DNA of 64,000 nt from Aquilaria yunnanensis (GCA_039654915.1 CM077599.1:6326501-6390500), one strand, 5' to 3'. Positions 36,701 to 47,652 are shown, counted from the stretch's first letter. Translations and numbers: made by a program. Notes: a model not told the origin generated them from the sequence alone.

Positions 36701-37335
36701 AACCCCTGCATTGGACATCTTGCCTCAAAATAGCGGAGGACTTGGCCACCGGGCTGCTCTACATTCACCAAAACCCTGGCTTGACGCATGGCAACTTGAA
36801 ATCCTCCAACGTTTTATTAGGTCCTGATTTTGAATCCTGCCTCACCGACTATGGCCTCGCCTTATTCCGTGATCCCAACTCCTTGGAAGAACCGAGTGCG
36901 ACCAGCCTCTTCTACAGGGCACCCGAATGCCGTGACATCAGAAAGCCTTCAACCCAACCCGCCGATGTCTACAGCTTCGGGGTCTTGCTACTGGAGCTGC
37001 TAACGGGCAAGACTCCTTTCCAAGACCTCGTACAAGAGCACGGTTCGGATATTCCCAGGTGGGTCAGGTCGGTGAGGGAAGAGGAGATGGAGTCAGGCGA
37101 TGAGCCTAATTCGGGGAATGAGGCCTCCGAAGAGAAGCTCCAAGCTCTTCTCAACATTGCCATGGCTTGTGTGGCCATTTTGCCAGAGAACCGGCCCCAC
37201 ATGAGGGAGGTGTTGAGAATGATCAGGGACACGAGGGCGGAGGCGCAGCTTTCTTCTAACAGCAGCGACCATTCTCCAGGAAGATGGTCGGACACAGTTC
37301 AGAGCTTGCCCAGGGAGGAACATCTCAGCATATGA
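33725..37335 (+). CDS. LRR receptor-like pseudokinase, At1g60630-like (2 exons, 658 aa)
   Basis: Exons 33725-35042 and 36677-37335 are joined through a GT-AG intron of 1634 bp; 1977 nt in frame. An upstream in-frame ATG at 33668 exists, but the ATG at 33725 gives a proper signal peptide (residues 1-26, hydrophobic core [13 protein letters not shown]). Then comes the N-terminal LRR cap ([14 protein letters not shown]) and about five LRRs ([31 protein letters not shown]). One transmembrane helix lies at about 256-280, and the kinase-like domain starts near 345. The glycine loop (GRGSMG) and VTVK lysine (K381) are present. The HRD motif is replaced by HGN (477-479) and DFG by DYG (497-499), so catalysis is not expected. 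This architecture is that of inactive LRR-III receptor-like kinases such as Arabidopsis At1g60630, plasma-membrane proteins thought to signal through partners. The ligand is unknown. Confidence 0.93.
35043..36676 (+). other. Intron of the receptor pseudokinase gene
   Basis: The donor is G|GTACGT, and the acceptor GTGCAG lies just before GGACAAGG. The intron splits the kinase domain after the HG of SLIHG, at the position usual for this subfamily. Open frames inside (for example 35605-35877 and 36365-36595) have no motifs. Confidence 0.85.
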
Positions 37336-37660
37336 TGCGATGACTGAGCCACTCGTTGATTCGGTTTGGTGTGGTTAGGTTTGCCCGCGGCGTTTCAATA
37401 GTTTACCTGATTTTTATTGTACCTTCATTGATTCTTCACTTCCACCAGGCATTAATGTAGATTTTTACTCCTCTTGTAAAGGCTTTTGCTGTTTACCTTT
37501 GATCTTGTGGCTGTAAGAGATTTGACAAGGTTTTAAGTTTCGTACTGGATGCTGTATCATTTTTTCAATGTTATGGTACAGTACAGTATCAGTACTATAT
37601 CATTGTGTTTGAGATGTACTGGTTATATATTATATATATATGTAAACATATAAAATGTAG

Positions 37661-39100
37661 GGGTAAAATCCATATGTAGTCCTCTAACTTTAAGGATCGT
37701 CCTAATGTGGTCCCTTAACTCAAAAAGTCACTATTAAAGTCCCGTAACTTAATTAGTGTGTCCCATTTTAGTCCCTACTGTTAGTTTAATCGTTAGTTTA
37801 GATGGAAAATGCTTATGTGGCACGCCAACTACCACGTGGCATCCTCTTTTATGAAACACAAGTGACAAAACTGAAAGAATAATAGATATCATGGTAGAAT
37901 TGACACAAGCAAATAATTCTAAGGACCTAAAACAACATTAACCCAGGCCATCCTACGCAACTCCAACAACAAATGGTGGTCCTGCAATTCAACGGCGGCG
38001 ATGTTTAAATTTGCTGGGCAAGGCAGACATTGACGACCCGAAATCGAGAGGGAGAAGAAGGGGAAATAGGGACGGGGAAATCGAGATAGGGAATAGGGAG
38101 AAGAGGAAATCGGGATGGGGAAGAGTGGGAAATTGGTATGGGGAAGACGGGGAAATCGGGACGAGGAAGAGGGGGAAATTGGGGACGGTGCAGAGGGAGA
38201 AACAGAGATGAGAAGAGGAATAGAGGGGAAAAGGGAGAAATTGAAGAGATACAAAGGGGAAGGGGAGAAATCAATGACGGGTGGGGGGAGGCAATCGGGA
38301 GAAGGATGAGAAGTTGTCGGCGGTAGGCGTTGGACAGTGGAGAGATGGCGGCGATGGACGTTGTGCAATGGGCGATGGCAAGATGGCAGCGATTTAGTAG
38401 AAGCGGCGTGAGGCGGAGCAAGGATGGTGGCCAAGGAACCATCGGTGGCGACTGGGCTTTGGTTATTTGTGTGTTGTTCAGTTTGCCCAGCAACCCCCCT
38501 GACGCCTTTTGCCCAGCATTGCTCGGCTTCTTGGCCGAGATATTATCCTTGAAGCAGCGGAAATTAGGGTGGTTGGCGGCGTTAGAATCGTTGAAGGAAC
38601 GGTTCGTTGAATTTCCGGAGAGAGATGGTGGTTGACAATTGGCTCGAGAAATAGAGTGTTCATGGGTTCGGCACGACGCACTTGAATTCGGCCTCCTGTT
38701 CCTTGGATTCCAGCTCCAGTGGAATCTTCTCCTCGTCGGAGGCGGAGTTGAGTTGCAGAGACACATCGATGAGATCTTGCTATCGACGAAGAAGATTGGG
38801 GAAGAAGAAGAAGATTGGGTTAAATTATGTTTTGGGTCCTTAGGATTATTCATCTATGTCTATTCTACCTATAGATTTGTTATCCTTTCAGTCTTGTCAC
38901 TTATTGTTATAAAAGAGGATGCCAAGCGGTAGTTGGGATGCCACGTAAGCAATTTCCATCCGAATTAACGCCTTAACTGACGGTAGGGACCAGAATAGGA
39001 CACGCGAGTTGAGTTAGGGGACTTTAATAGTCACTTTTTGAGTTAAGGGACCACATTATGACGGTCCTTAAAGTTAGGGGACTAAATTTGAATTTTACCC
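37661..39100. mobile_element. MULE-like TIR element with perfect 10-bp target duplication, possible Pack-MULE
   Basis: TAAAATGTAG stands immediately outside both ends (37651-37660 and 39101-39110). The left arm starts GGGTAAAATCCATATGTAGTCC; the right arm inverted starts GGGTAAAATTCAAATTTAGTCC. Both continue through 'gtcccttaactcaaaaagt', 'agtccc' and 'ccacgt' blocks for about 190 bp. Such long arms and a 9-10 bp duplication are diagnostic of Mutator-like elements. The core (37920-38830) is much more GC-rich than the arms and flanks, carries no transposase, and includes a purine-rich minisatellite. It may be captured host sequence, which would make this a Pack-MULE, but I cannot name a donor gene. 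It lies about 325 bp after the receptor gene's stop. Confidence 0.8.
38040..38290 (+). repeat. Purine-rich minisatellite inside the MULE-like element
   Basis: Imperfect repeats of GGGGAAATCGGGA-type units of about 13-21 bp, almost purely purine on the plus strand. On the opposite strand they translate as Ser/Pro/Phe-rich repeats, so the long open frames there (282 and 171 codons) reflect the repeat, not a gene. Confidence 0.7.
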
Positions 39101-39504
39101 TAAAATGTAGCAACCACTGAAAATATGTAAATTTAAAGTGTATATGATGTGTATCTAGATTTTTTAAATATAAATATATAATTATAAAATAAAAATATAT
39201 AATTTTTTTTTGTTATACAAGCATTCAATTAAACATAATAATTATATATTTTACTTAAAGATATCAAAAACTAAAAATAAAAATAGAAAATGTACATTTT
39301 CCCATCTCATTCCGTTTTCTCCAGCCCATACCATTTTTCAACCGGTATGGCCAGTATAAGACGGTATTGGCCGGTACAATACGAGATTTAAAACCACGAA
39401 TTTGGGGGTACCTTTATGCCTCGTTCACTAAAGTTTTGATTAGCATAGAGTCATGCTAGATTGCCCAACGTTGTTTTCAATGTTCCTTACCAGACTCATT
39501 GTAA

Positions 39505-40407
39505 GAGTATCTCCAACAGCTTTTCTAAAATTTCTATAAAATAGAAAAGTAAAAAGTAAAATCTTTATAATTTTTTTACTCCAATTCCAATAGCTTCCAT
39601 ATTTTATACTCTCTTCATCCCATATTTTTTGCACCATTTGACTTTTTTGCTTAGTTTGACTTGAATTTATTCATATTAGTATTTGTTCAAAAAAAATTCT
39701 TTTAAATGCATTTAGAAACTATATGTCTTGATTTATCATTCTTATATAAAAATTCTTCATTTATATACTAAAATGTTGAAAATAAAAAATCATAGATTAA
39801 TTGCTAAAAAGTAAATGAAGCAAAAAATATAGGACGGAGGGGGTAGAATTTTACATTTATTATTCAACAATTAAATATTATGAATCTAAAGCAAATTCAA
39901 ATTAATTCCGAGTTTAATTATTATATAATTAAATAGCTATAAAAAAAATTAAACTTATGTGTGTTCTACCTCTGGGGCATACAAATTTATGCTTTCAGTA
40001 TAATTGAAAATCTTCCAAGATTTCTCTTCCACGGAACTGGTTTTTCTTCCACCATCCACAGCTCCTCAAAATATAAAAGTAAATTTCAAATCAACAAAAT
40101 CCTATTAATTAAACTAGCGTAGCGGTGGGAGTAGCAATCAAAGGGGTGTCAGTAGTAAAAAGAGTCGCCGCCTTAAGTGCTAGAGTAAAGAAGGTGGTGA
40201 AGAGAGTGGAAGATGTGAAAAAATTATTGTTTTTTCATTCCCCAAAATTTTTAGTGTTTCTACAGATATAGAAAACGAGATTTTGTTTTTCATCTTAAAC
40301 CTTATTTTAGGGAATGGGATGAGGAAGTTGTTGGAGGAAAAAAAAGAGCCCAATAGTCTCCAAAAACATAAAAAATCTCAAAAATAGAGAAATTGTTGGA
40401 GATGCTC
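39505..40407. mobile_element. Tourist/PIF-Harbinger-like MITE (about 0.9 kb) with a nested insertion
   Basis: The left end GAGTATCTCCAACAGC and the inverted right end GAGCATCTCCAACAATT are flanked by TAA on both sides (39502-39504 and 40408-40410). Three-bp TAA/TTA duplications and GAGCATCTCCAAC-type ends are typical of PIF/Harbinger MITEs. Internal blocks such as 'aatttctataaaatag' and its inverse also pair. Non-coding; contains the 235-bp MITE at 39609. Confidence 0.7.
39609..39843. mobile_element. Stowaway-like MITE (235 bp) nested in the Tourist-like MITE
   Basis: The left end reads CTCTCTTCATCCCATA and the right end inverted reads CCCCCTCCGTCCTATA. Both continue into 'ttttttgc', flanked by TA (39607-39608, 39844-39845). 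The inverted repeats are about 24 bp with a few differences. Confidence 0.8.
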
Positions 40408-40504
40408 TAACTCTCCACCAAAAATGGAGCTCGTTAAGGGTTAAATTGAATGAATTTTCATGTACATACGTACCAGTTCATGACCAAAACATATATATAA
40501 CGTA

Positions 40505-40849
40505 TGTTATATGTAAAAATATTGGCGAGACTCAGCCCGAGAACCGATTATCGAGAGCCAACCACTGAATGATTATCAAGTAAGAAAACATCACATTTGG
40601 CTAAGAGAAAGTATAGTAAAAAAAAGTTAGTTTAGGGCTGAGTCAATAGGCCCATGTGGCATACATCGCGGAAATCCCGTAGGGCCATACAGCCCTCACA
40701 TCCTATAAATACTCTTGAGCATGGCATGCAATGAGGTCTAGGGGAACACTAGTTAGCTAGAGAGACATATTTGAACATCAAAACTGGGCTCACTCTCTAT
40801 CCCTCCTTCCTCGAGTATAAGACTTGAGCTTGGAACACAAGTATTAACA
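40505..40849 (+). repeat. 5' LTR of a Tat-like Gypsy element
   Basis: It starts TGTTATATG and ends TTAACA, and is followed at 40850 by TTGGTGCTGTCCAGGGAAAC, a decayed version of the primer-binding region (TGGCGCCGTCTGTGGGAAC type) usual in Tat/Ogre elements. The same sequence recurs near 54330-54575 ('atcgagagccaact', 'atatcacggaaatcccgt', 'gggcatggca'). A TATA box (TATAAAT, 40704-40710) lies in the expected place. Confidence 0.8.
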
Positions 40850-41208
40850 TTGGTGCTGTCCAGGGAAACGCTATGGCTAACCCAAAGGAAAGCTACTTAG
40901 AAAGTGAAGTGACCAACCCCCTTTCCTAACCATATCTGATAACGCCCTTAAAGTGGTCGCCATGAATATGTTTCGACAACTTCAAGTGTAGCTGGAGGCC
41001 TTGACTCACACTTTCCCAAATGCATTTCTCATCAGCCTTAGAGAGCATCCGTTTGGCTAGAGGGCCTCATGTGCTTGAAGAACAACCCAGCCAACCTAGC
41101 CCCAGAAGGCTCACATTCTATGAAGTGGGAAACCCCTCGAACAGGCAAAACCCTTAACTCCCGTTACTTAAGTGATCATGATCTCTTCCGATTATTCAAT
41201 GCACTATC
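40850..41208 (+). other. Primer-binding site and leader of the Tat-like element
   Basis: Only about 360 bp of internal sequence separate the 5' LTR from the inserted chromovirus LTR. No gag is present before or after the insertion, so gag was lost. Confidence 0.6.
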
Positions 41209-43682
41209 TGTCGTGCCCTAAACTGCCCCTAGCCCATTTCGGCCTGATTACTTAAAACATGCAGCGGAAGTTTTCATTACACAGAAGGGGCTTTTAAAAC
41301 TCACTAAGACTTATGGGCACGAACCTCAGGATACTTATCGGTACTAGCTCGTTAAGTTCTTTAATTAAGGTTAAGTTGAAGTGCTCTCAGAAACAAGCTA
41401 GCACCTATGTGGATTTCATGTGTTCATTTTCATGGTCTTTACCAAGCTTAGCCAAGAATATGCATGGCAACCAAAACACCAACTTAAGTTTAAAAACTTA
41501 TTTTCATGCATATGCTTTGCATGCTTATGTGTTTTGGTGTTCACTAGTGCACATAATCACTTAATGCCTTTAGATGCAACTAATGCTTATGCATGTATTA
41601 ATTCACATATGTGCACTTAAATTTCTTATTAGCCAAACTTTACACAAGCTTCCAATTTCATGTTTTTTTTTTCTAAGTTTACTTGCATGTTCTTTACTAA
41701 GTGAGCATACATAGCCAAACATTGCATGCTTTCAACATAGACATTGGCTTATGGGCCTTTTAGTACTTAACACGCATATGGCCCAAAATTAACCAAGAAT
41801 AAAATCAAATTTTTCGAGTTCTTATTTAAGCCCAAAATGTACATTTAAGCCCAATTTCAACATGCTTCAAGTTTCATGAAAACATAACCCATAAATTCAT
41901 GCATGGGCCTTGGTAAGTCCACCAAGCAATAAAATGCCCAAAAATGTCCAAGTTCATAATACAAGCCCAAAGCCAAGTTTGGCCAAATTTTTAGCTAAGT
42001 CCATAATTTGGTCACTAAAGTTAGACCAACAAAAACATGCTTAAAAGCAAGCTATAAATCCACAAAGCCATGGAACACAAATTTCCACCTTAATAAACCT
42101 TGTTCCCACAATTCTAAGACTTCAAGTCCTGCACAAAAAGTCCACATTTTTTTTTTAGCTTGTTTACAAGCAACTTATATACTTAGAATACTTAGAATAT
42201 TTTGAGCAATACCATACACAAATCCAACCTTAGAATACAGAAAGAGTACTCAAGACTCTTAGCTTGATCTTTCAAGCAAACCTTTACCTACAAAAGTAGA
42301 GTAGGGCGGGTGAGTTATAAAACTCAATAAGGATTCCGTGGCATCCAATGCCTAACTTATGGCCTCCAAGGCCTAACATATGCCAAGAATGTAATGGCAA
42401 AATAATCCTTATTCCTGCAAAGAAAACATAAAGACAAAGAAAACAAAAAGATACATGCATATAACAATAATATCATAATCGGGGGTTAGCATGCACAACA
42501 AATCAAAGAAGCACACAAACACACGCCACTTAACACTTTGTTCACAGAAGGGCAGCAAGCATCCCTCAAGTTTTAATTCATTAATTTCATATACTTAATG
42601 TTTTTGGAGAGTGATGTGCAATTGGGAGAGTAGCTCAATAGTTTTACATTTATAACCCCAAATCACCCGCAAGTGTACGGTTTTGACGAGTAGTACAAGG
42701 CAAATAGGGGTATCGTCCCAAGAGACTTTTGTGATTTTTATCTAAGAAAGAGAGTTAATTACTTAAACTACCGAACGACGAGTACAACGGATTCAAGTAA
42801 CAAGAGGATGATATCACAAGTGAAGCTAATAAAAAGACTAACTAGAAGGTAAAGCAATTACTAAAAAGGAAACTTGTTGAGAAGGCTAAGAAAAAGAAAC
42901 TATCTTCCTAGGATTCCATTACTCTAACCTTGCTACCCATGATGAACGCCTCTTTTAAGTGGACTTATAATGTGTGGTGAAGAAATTCATAACTCAAAAA
43001 CGTCTTTCTCAAGATTAGTTCTTGCTTACCTAAGAATTAAACCTGACTTCCTCAAGCCCAAGTGTTAACTCTAGGTAGATTACGCCCGGATCTCTGTTTG
43101 ACACCTAATGAACTCAAAGATTACCTCTAATCCCAGATGTCCACTATACTTCTTTCTTTCTTCCACTCAACTATAAACCTCTCTCAAGGTCTAGATGAAT
43201 TAAAATGATGTGAGAAGGCCTTACCCACATAACAAATAACACAAGAAATAAGTAACACAAGTAGTCCACAATCATCAATATAAACTCAAATCCATGAAGT
43301 AACAAGGTAGAATAATGTCATCCTAGAAAGATATTAAAGAACTACTCACGATCCATCAAGTAAATCCACAAACTAAACATGAACAAAGTATCCAATGAAA
43401 TACAACTGAAGAGAAAGAGAAGAAGAAGAGAAGAAAATCAGTGAAGCCCTTAGAATACTAAGTTTCCGTGGTGGAAACCTCATTCTCCAAGCTCCGAGCT
43501 TCCTTCAATGGAGTTCCAAGGAAGAGAAGAACTAGAATGGTTGAGAGTGTGTTGTGTTTTTTCCAACCCCCTGGCTCTTCTCACGAGCTCCAATTTATAG
43601 GCCAAGAGGAATGAAAGGAATCCCATGTGCTTCTTGCCGTGAGAACCGTCAATTGCTAAGATTAATGGCCCAGATTTAGTCT

Positions 43683-43830
43683 TGGCGACGCGTCGCCACA
43701 ATTTCTTCAGTTTGGCGACGCGTCGCCAATTTGGCGACTTTCTGGCGACGCGTCGCCAGAACTAAAAAACCTTGTTTTAACGTTGGCGACGCGTCGCCAA
43801 TTTGGCGTTCATTCTGGTGACGCGTCGCCA
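43683..43830. repeat. Array of five 16-bp perfect or near-perfect palindromes
   Basis: TGGCGACGCGTCGCCA, identical to its own reverse complement, occurs at 43683, 43713, 43743 and 43784. A copy with one change occurs at 43815. Starts are 30, 30, 41 and 31 bp apart. Spacers are AT-rich and partly alike ('atttggcg'). Each palindrome contains an MluI site (ACGCGT) and several CpGs. Confidence 0.95.
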
Positions 43831-43932
43831 GAACATAATTGAGCAAATCTTGCTCAGCACAACTCCGCTACAATTCCGCTGCGTCGCCAGATCATAATTG
43901 AGCAAATCTTGCTCAACACAACTCCGCTACAA
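43823..43932. repeat. Direct duplication, about 51 bp at 59-bp pitch
   Basis: The block running from 'cgtcgccaga' through 'cataattgagcaaatcttgct' (with internal dyad 'gagcaaa.cttgctc') to 'actccgctacaat' is present twice, at 43823 and 43882, with only a few differences. The second copy starts in a remnant of the palindrome. Confidence 0.85.
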
Positions 43933-45496
43933 TGCAATCCTGCTTTCATCCACTTTTCACACACCAACGAATCTGCGGGCAATAATAAAAACGAGAGAAA
44001 AACAAAAGATAAAAAGGAGAATTTGTAATAAACAGTAATCAAAGACGCCAAAAAATACACAACTTTAACAATGGAATTATACGCTTAACAGAGAGCTCAC
44101 TTAGCAAAGGAATTAAGGTGGCCGCCTTAACTCCTAGCCCATAATGCTTGCTTACTTAACTTAGCTCATGAGCAAAACAGAATTGCTGAAGCAATAACAT
44201 AACTTAAGCCCTCTTAGCACTCCTAGGATCACATGGTTCTTTGACCATCACCTAGGGGCCCGAATACTCACATAAAAAGGCCATGGAATTATACCATGCA
44301 ATAAAGTGAGTATAGGAATCCTTACCCACAACACCGAAAGCTTTAGAAGCTTATTTTCCTTCGTTTTCCTTGCTTGTTGACTCTAGAAATTGTTTTCTAG
44401 CATAAGAACCAAGATGGGCCGAATTTTATTAGTAACCATAAGATACCAAGAACTCTTGGTGATTAACTCAAATAACACAAAATACCAAGAACACTTGGTG
44501 TACACTTACAGAACCTCACAGAAGAGGTAAGGCCAATTTCTTGTGCTTGATGTTCTTCAAGCTTCTTCTTGATTCCTTGCTTCTAATGAACTTAGGAACT
44601 CAATCACACAAAGAGCTCCTTGAGTGAAGTTTAAAACCTCCAAGAAATGGAAATGGCCGAATTTTCCTCCTTGGTTTTCTTTGAATTCTTCACCTGATTC
44701 TTGCTCTTTATGGTCTTAGAGCTTGAATTCAACCAAGAATACTTGGTTTTAATTTGAGAAATGATTATTTCTAGCTATGGACGAATATTTAGATGAGCAA
44801 AAGAGTTGGAAATGTGTTTGGAATGGTGAGACTTGGTATGGAAGAAAATGGAGAGAAAAGAAGAGAGTTTGAGAGCAAATGGCTTTGAATGAGTGGGTTG
44901 ATTATGTTTTAATGTGTGGGAAGGTGATGGCCAGCCATATGGGAAGGAAAATGAGTGTATAATGTGCTTGGAAGAGTGGGAGACAAAATTTAATGGATGG
45001 AAGACTAATTGGAAGACTTTTTTGTAAATTGGTAGAAAAAGTCAAAAGTAGGAGACATATAGGTGAAGAAAAAATCCAAAGTCTTGACTAAGGATGGGAG
45101 GTGGATTAAAATAATAGGATTTGGAGGAAGGTGACATAAAATATTGGGAATTGGAGGGGCATGGCTGGCTAAGGCATCCAAGGCCATTAAAATGGCATAA
45201 TTCCCCATTTAGTCCTCCAACTTTCTAAATTTGGGCAATTGAGCCCAACCACTAAAAATCTCTTTGTTCAATTTAGTCCCTCATTTTTAAAAACCACCAT
45301 TTTCATTACTATTTCTCTTGGCCTAAGCCAAGCTTATTTTTTTAAGATGTTCAACACTCAATTATGCACATGCCATATTGCCTTCTCAATTTAATTGAGC
45401 TAAATTCCCGATTAAGGAAAAATTCTTATGCTCCAAATCCATTTAACCCGGGACCTAATCACTTTGGATTGTCTGGGCATTACAACGCTCCCCTCC

Positions 45497-47652
45497 TTAA
45501 GAAATTTGGTCCTCCAAATTTCCTAGAAGTTTAGGGAAGATGTCAGGATAATTCTTTAGCATTTCAGCTTCAACCTCCCATGTGGCCTCCTCCTCAGAAT
45601 GGTTAGTCCATTGGACTTTTACCATCGATATCCACTTACTTCTGAGCTTCCTAGTGTCCTTTGCCAATACCCGAATTGGTTCTTCTTCATAGGTGAGATC
45701 TTGGGTGATGGGAACACTAGTGACATGTACTACTTGTTTAGGATCAAAGACACACTTCTTCAATAGGCTTACATGGAATGTGTCATGTACATGTCCCAGC
45801 TCAGGCGGTAGCTCTAACTTGTAGGCTACATTTCCTACTCTTGCGAGTATTAGGTATGGTCCTACATACCTCGGGGCTAATTTTTCCCGCTTTCCAAACC
45901 TCATTACTCCTTTCATAGGAGATACTTTTAACCATACTTGGTCTCCTACCTGGAACTCCAGGTCTCTTCTTTTCTTGAGGTTGGCATATGATTCTTGCCT
46001 ATTGTTGGCAGTCTTAATCCTTTCCTGGATTTGCTTAATCTTCCCAGTAGTTTCTCTTATGAGTTCTGGGCCAATTTCCAACTTATCACCTGGCTCATGC
46101 CAGCAGTGTGGAGTTATGCATCTTCTTCCATAGAGTGCTTCATAAGGTGCCATGCCAATCACTGAGTGATGGCTATTGTTGTATGAAAACTCCACTAAAG
46201 GCAAGTGTTTATCCCATTCTCCTTGGAAGTCAATAACACAACACCTTAACATATCTTCCAATGTTTGAATGGTTCTTTCTGTCTGTCCATCCGTTTGAGG
46301 ATGGTATGCAGAACTAAACTTTAACTTAGTACCCAAGGCATAGTGTAAGGACTTCCAGAATCTGGAAACAAATCTTGAGTCTCGATCCGAGACAATATCG
46401 TCCGGTACACCATGTAGCCTTACTATCTCCTTAACGTATAGTTGGGCTAATTTCTCCAGGGAGTCTATAAGGTTTATGGGCAAAAAGTGGGCTGCCTTAG
46501 TCAATCTATCCACTATGACCCAGATTGTATTACACTTTCTTCGGGTCAGTGGCAAACCCACTACAAAGTCCATGGATATGGATCCCCATTTTCTTTCTGG
46601 TATAGGTAAGCTCTGTAATTTTCCACCAGGTCTCTGGTGCTCCACTTTGACTTGTTGACAAGTCATACACTTAGCCACAGAAGCACCAATCTCTTGCTTC
46701 ATATATGGCCACCAGAAATGGGATTTCAAATCCTTATACATTTTCTGAGCTCCAGGATGCATACTCATCAAACTGGAGTGGGCTTCTTCTAGGATTTGTT
46801 GCCTGATTCCATCCTTATTTGGCACATAAATCCTATCCCGGAAATATAATATTCCAGCCTTAAAGGAAAATCCTTGATACAATTTTCCTTGTTTTTGCCC
46901 AGAGATCCTGGGAATCTCCTCATCTTGAAGCTGAGCTTCCTGAATTAGGTCTTTCCACTCAGGCCTAATAGTTAAGACCTTTACTTGGTCCATTTCCCAC
47001 TTATCCCAATCTTGGGCCAACTCAGATAAATTGAGTACCTCTGCCTCGGTAGGCTCTCCAGTGGCTTTGAGTATTCCCGTGTACTTCCTACTGAGAGCAT
47101 CAGCTACCACATTGGCTTTTCCGGCCGTATACTCGATGACGCACTCAAAATCTTTCAGGTACTCAAGCCATCTTCTTTGCCTCATGTTCAGGTCCTTTTG
47201 TGTAAACAGGTACCTTAGACTCTTGTGGTCTGTGAAGACTTGGAATCTGCCTCCAAGTAGGTAGTGCCTCCATTGCTTCAGAGCAAAGATCACTGCCGCT
47301 AATTCCAGATCATGAACTGGATAATTCTTCTCATGAGGCCTTAATTGTCTTGATCCATAGGCTATTGCTTGCTTCCCTTGCATTAAGACACAGCCCAGCC
47401 CAACTCGAGAAGCATCCGTGTAAACTATATACTCCTTAGTAGGGTCTGGTAGAACCAGTATTGGGGCTGTAGTCAATCTTTCCTTAAGTTCTCGAAAGCT
47501 AGCCTCGCATTGCTCACTCCACTCAAACTTTTGGTCCTTTCTTGTCAATTGAGTGAGTGGAGTTGCTAGTACAGAAAATTTGGGCACAAATCTCCTGTAG
47601 TAGCCAGCAAGTCCCAAGAAGCTTCTTATGTCCCTTACAGTCTGAGGTTGCT
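45497..47652 (-). CDS. Chromovirus (Ty3/Gypsy) pol 3' part: RNase H, integrase, chromodomain
   Basis: The frame is uninterrupted from about 47652 to the stop at 45497, about 718 codons. It starts in the reverse transcriptase connection (RDIRSFLGLAGYYRRFVPKF). RNase H follows (VYTDASRVGLGCVLMQ, ALKQWRHYLLG, TDHKSLRYLFTQ). Integrase has its zinc-binding H-H-C-C region (CMTCQQVKVEHQRPGG) and core (SMDFVVGLPLTRRK, SDRDSRFVSRFW, YHPQTDGQTERT). It ends in a chromodomain-type tail (VQWTNHSEEEATWEVE). The polypurine tract overlaps the stop. Gag, protease and the catalytic part of reverse transcriptase are missing. The coding sequence breaks at about 47652 into Tat sequence. The intact frame suggests that the truncation is younger than the surrounding Tat decay. 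Confidence 0.9.

Larger units (their letters stand above)
42599..44070. mobile_element. LTR-like insertion (solo LTR?) within the chromovirus LTR
   Basis: A segment with TGTTTTTGG...CTTTAACA ends (TG...CA), different in composition from its surroundings. Near its left end it carries the 'cccgcaagtgtacggttttg' sequence seen in many plant LTR repeats, and near its right end an array of palindromes. No internal genes are present, so a solo LTR or short non-autonomous element is likely. I found no convincing 5-bp target duplication, so the borders are tentative. Confidence 0.45.
41209..45484 (-). repeat. Chromovirus 3' LTR, interrupted by a nested element
   Basis: On the minus strand it starts TGTAATGCCCAGAC directly after the polypurine tract AAGGAGGGGAGCG (45485-45497) and ends GGGCACGACA at 41209. 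The inverted ends GGGCATTACA and TGTCGTGCCC pair. The 4.3-kb span includes an inserted LTR-like sequence at about 42599-44070, so the native LTR would be about 2.8 kb. Open frames inside are short and unrecognised. Confidence 0.65.

Noticed and set aside
36969..37323. Minus-strand ORFs opposite the receptor pseudokinase exon 2
   Set aside because: Shadows of the kinase-like domain coding strand.
38005..38853. 282-codon and 171-codon minus-strand ORFs
   Set aside because: They read through the purine-rich minisatellite and a transposon core, with low-complexity Ser/Pro/Phe repeats and no conserved domain.
43683..43830. CRISPR-like appearance of regularly spaced 16-bp palindromes
   Set aside because: Repeats are too short, spacers are similar and AT-rich, there are no cas genes, and the context is a plant retrotransposon LTR.
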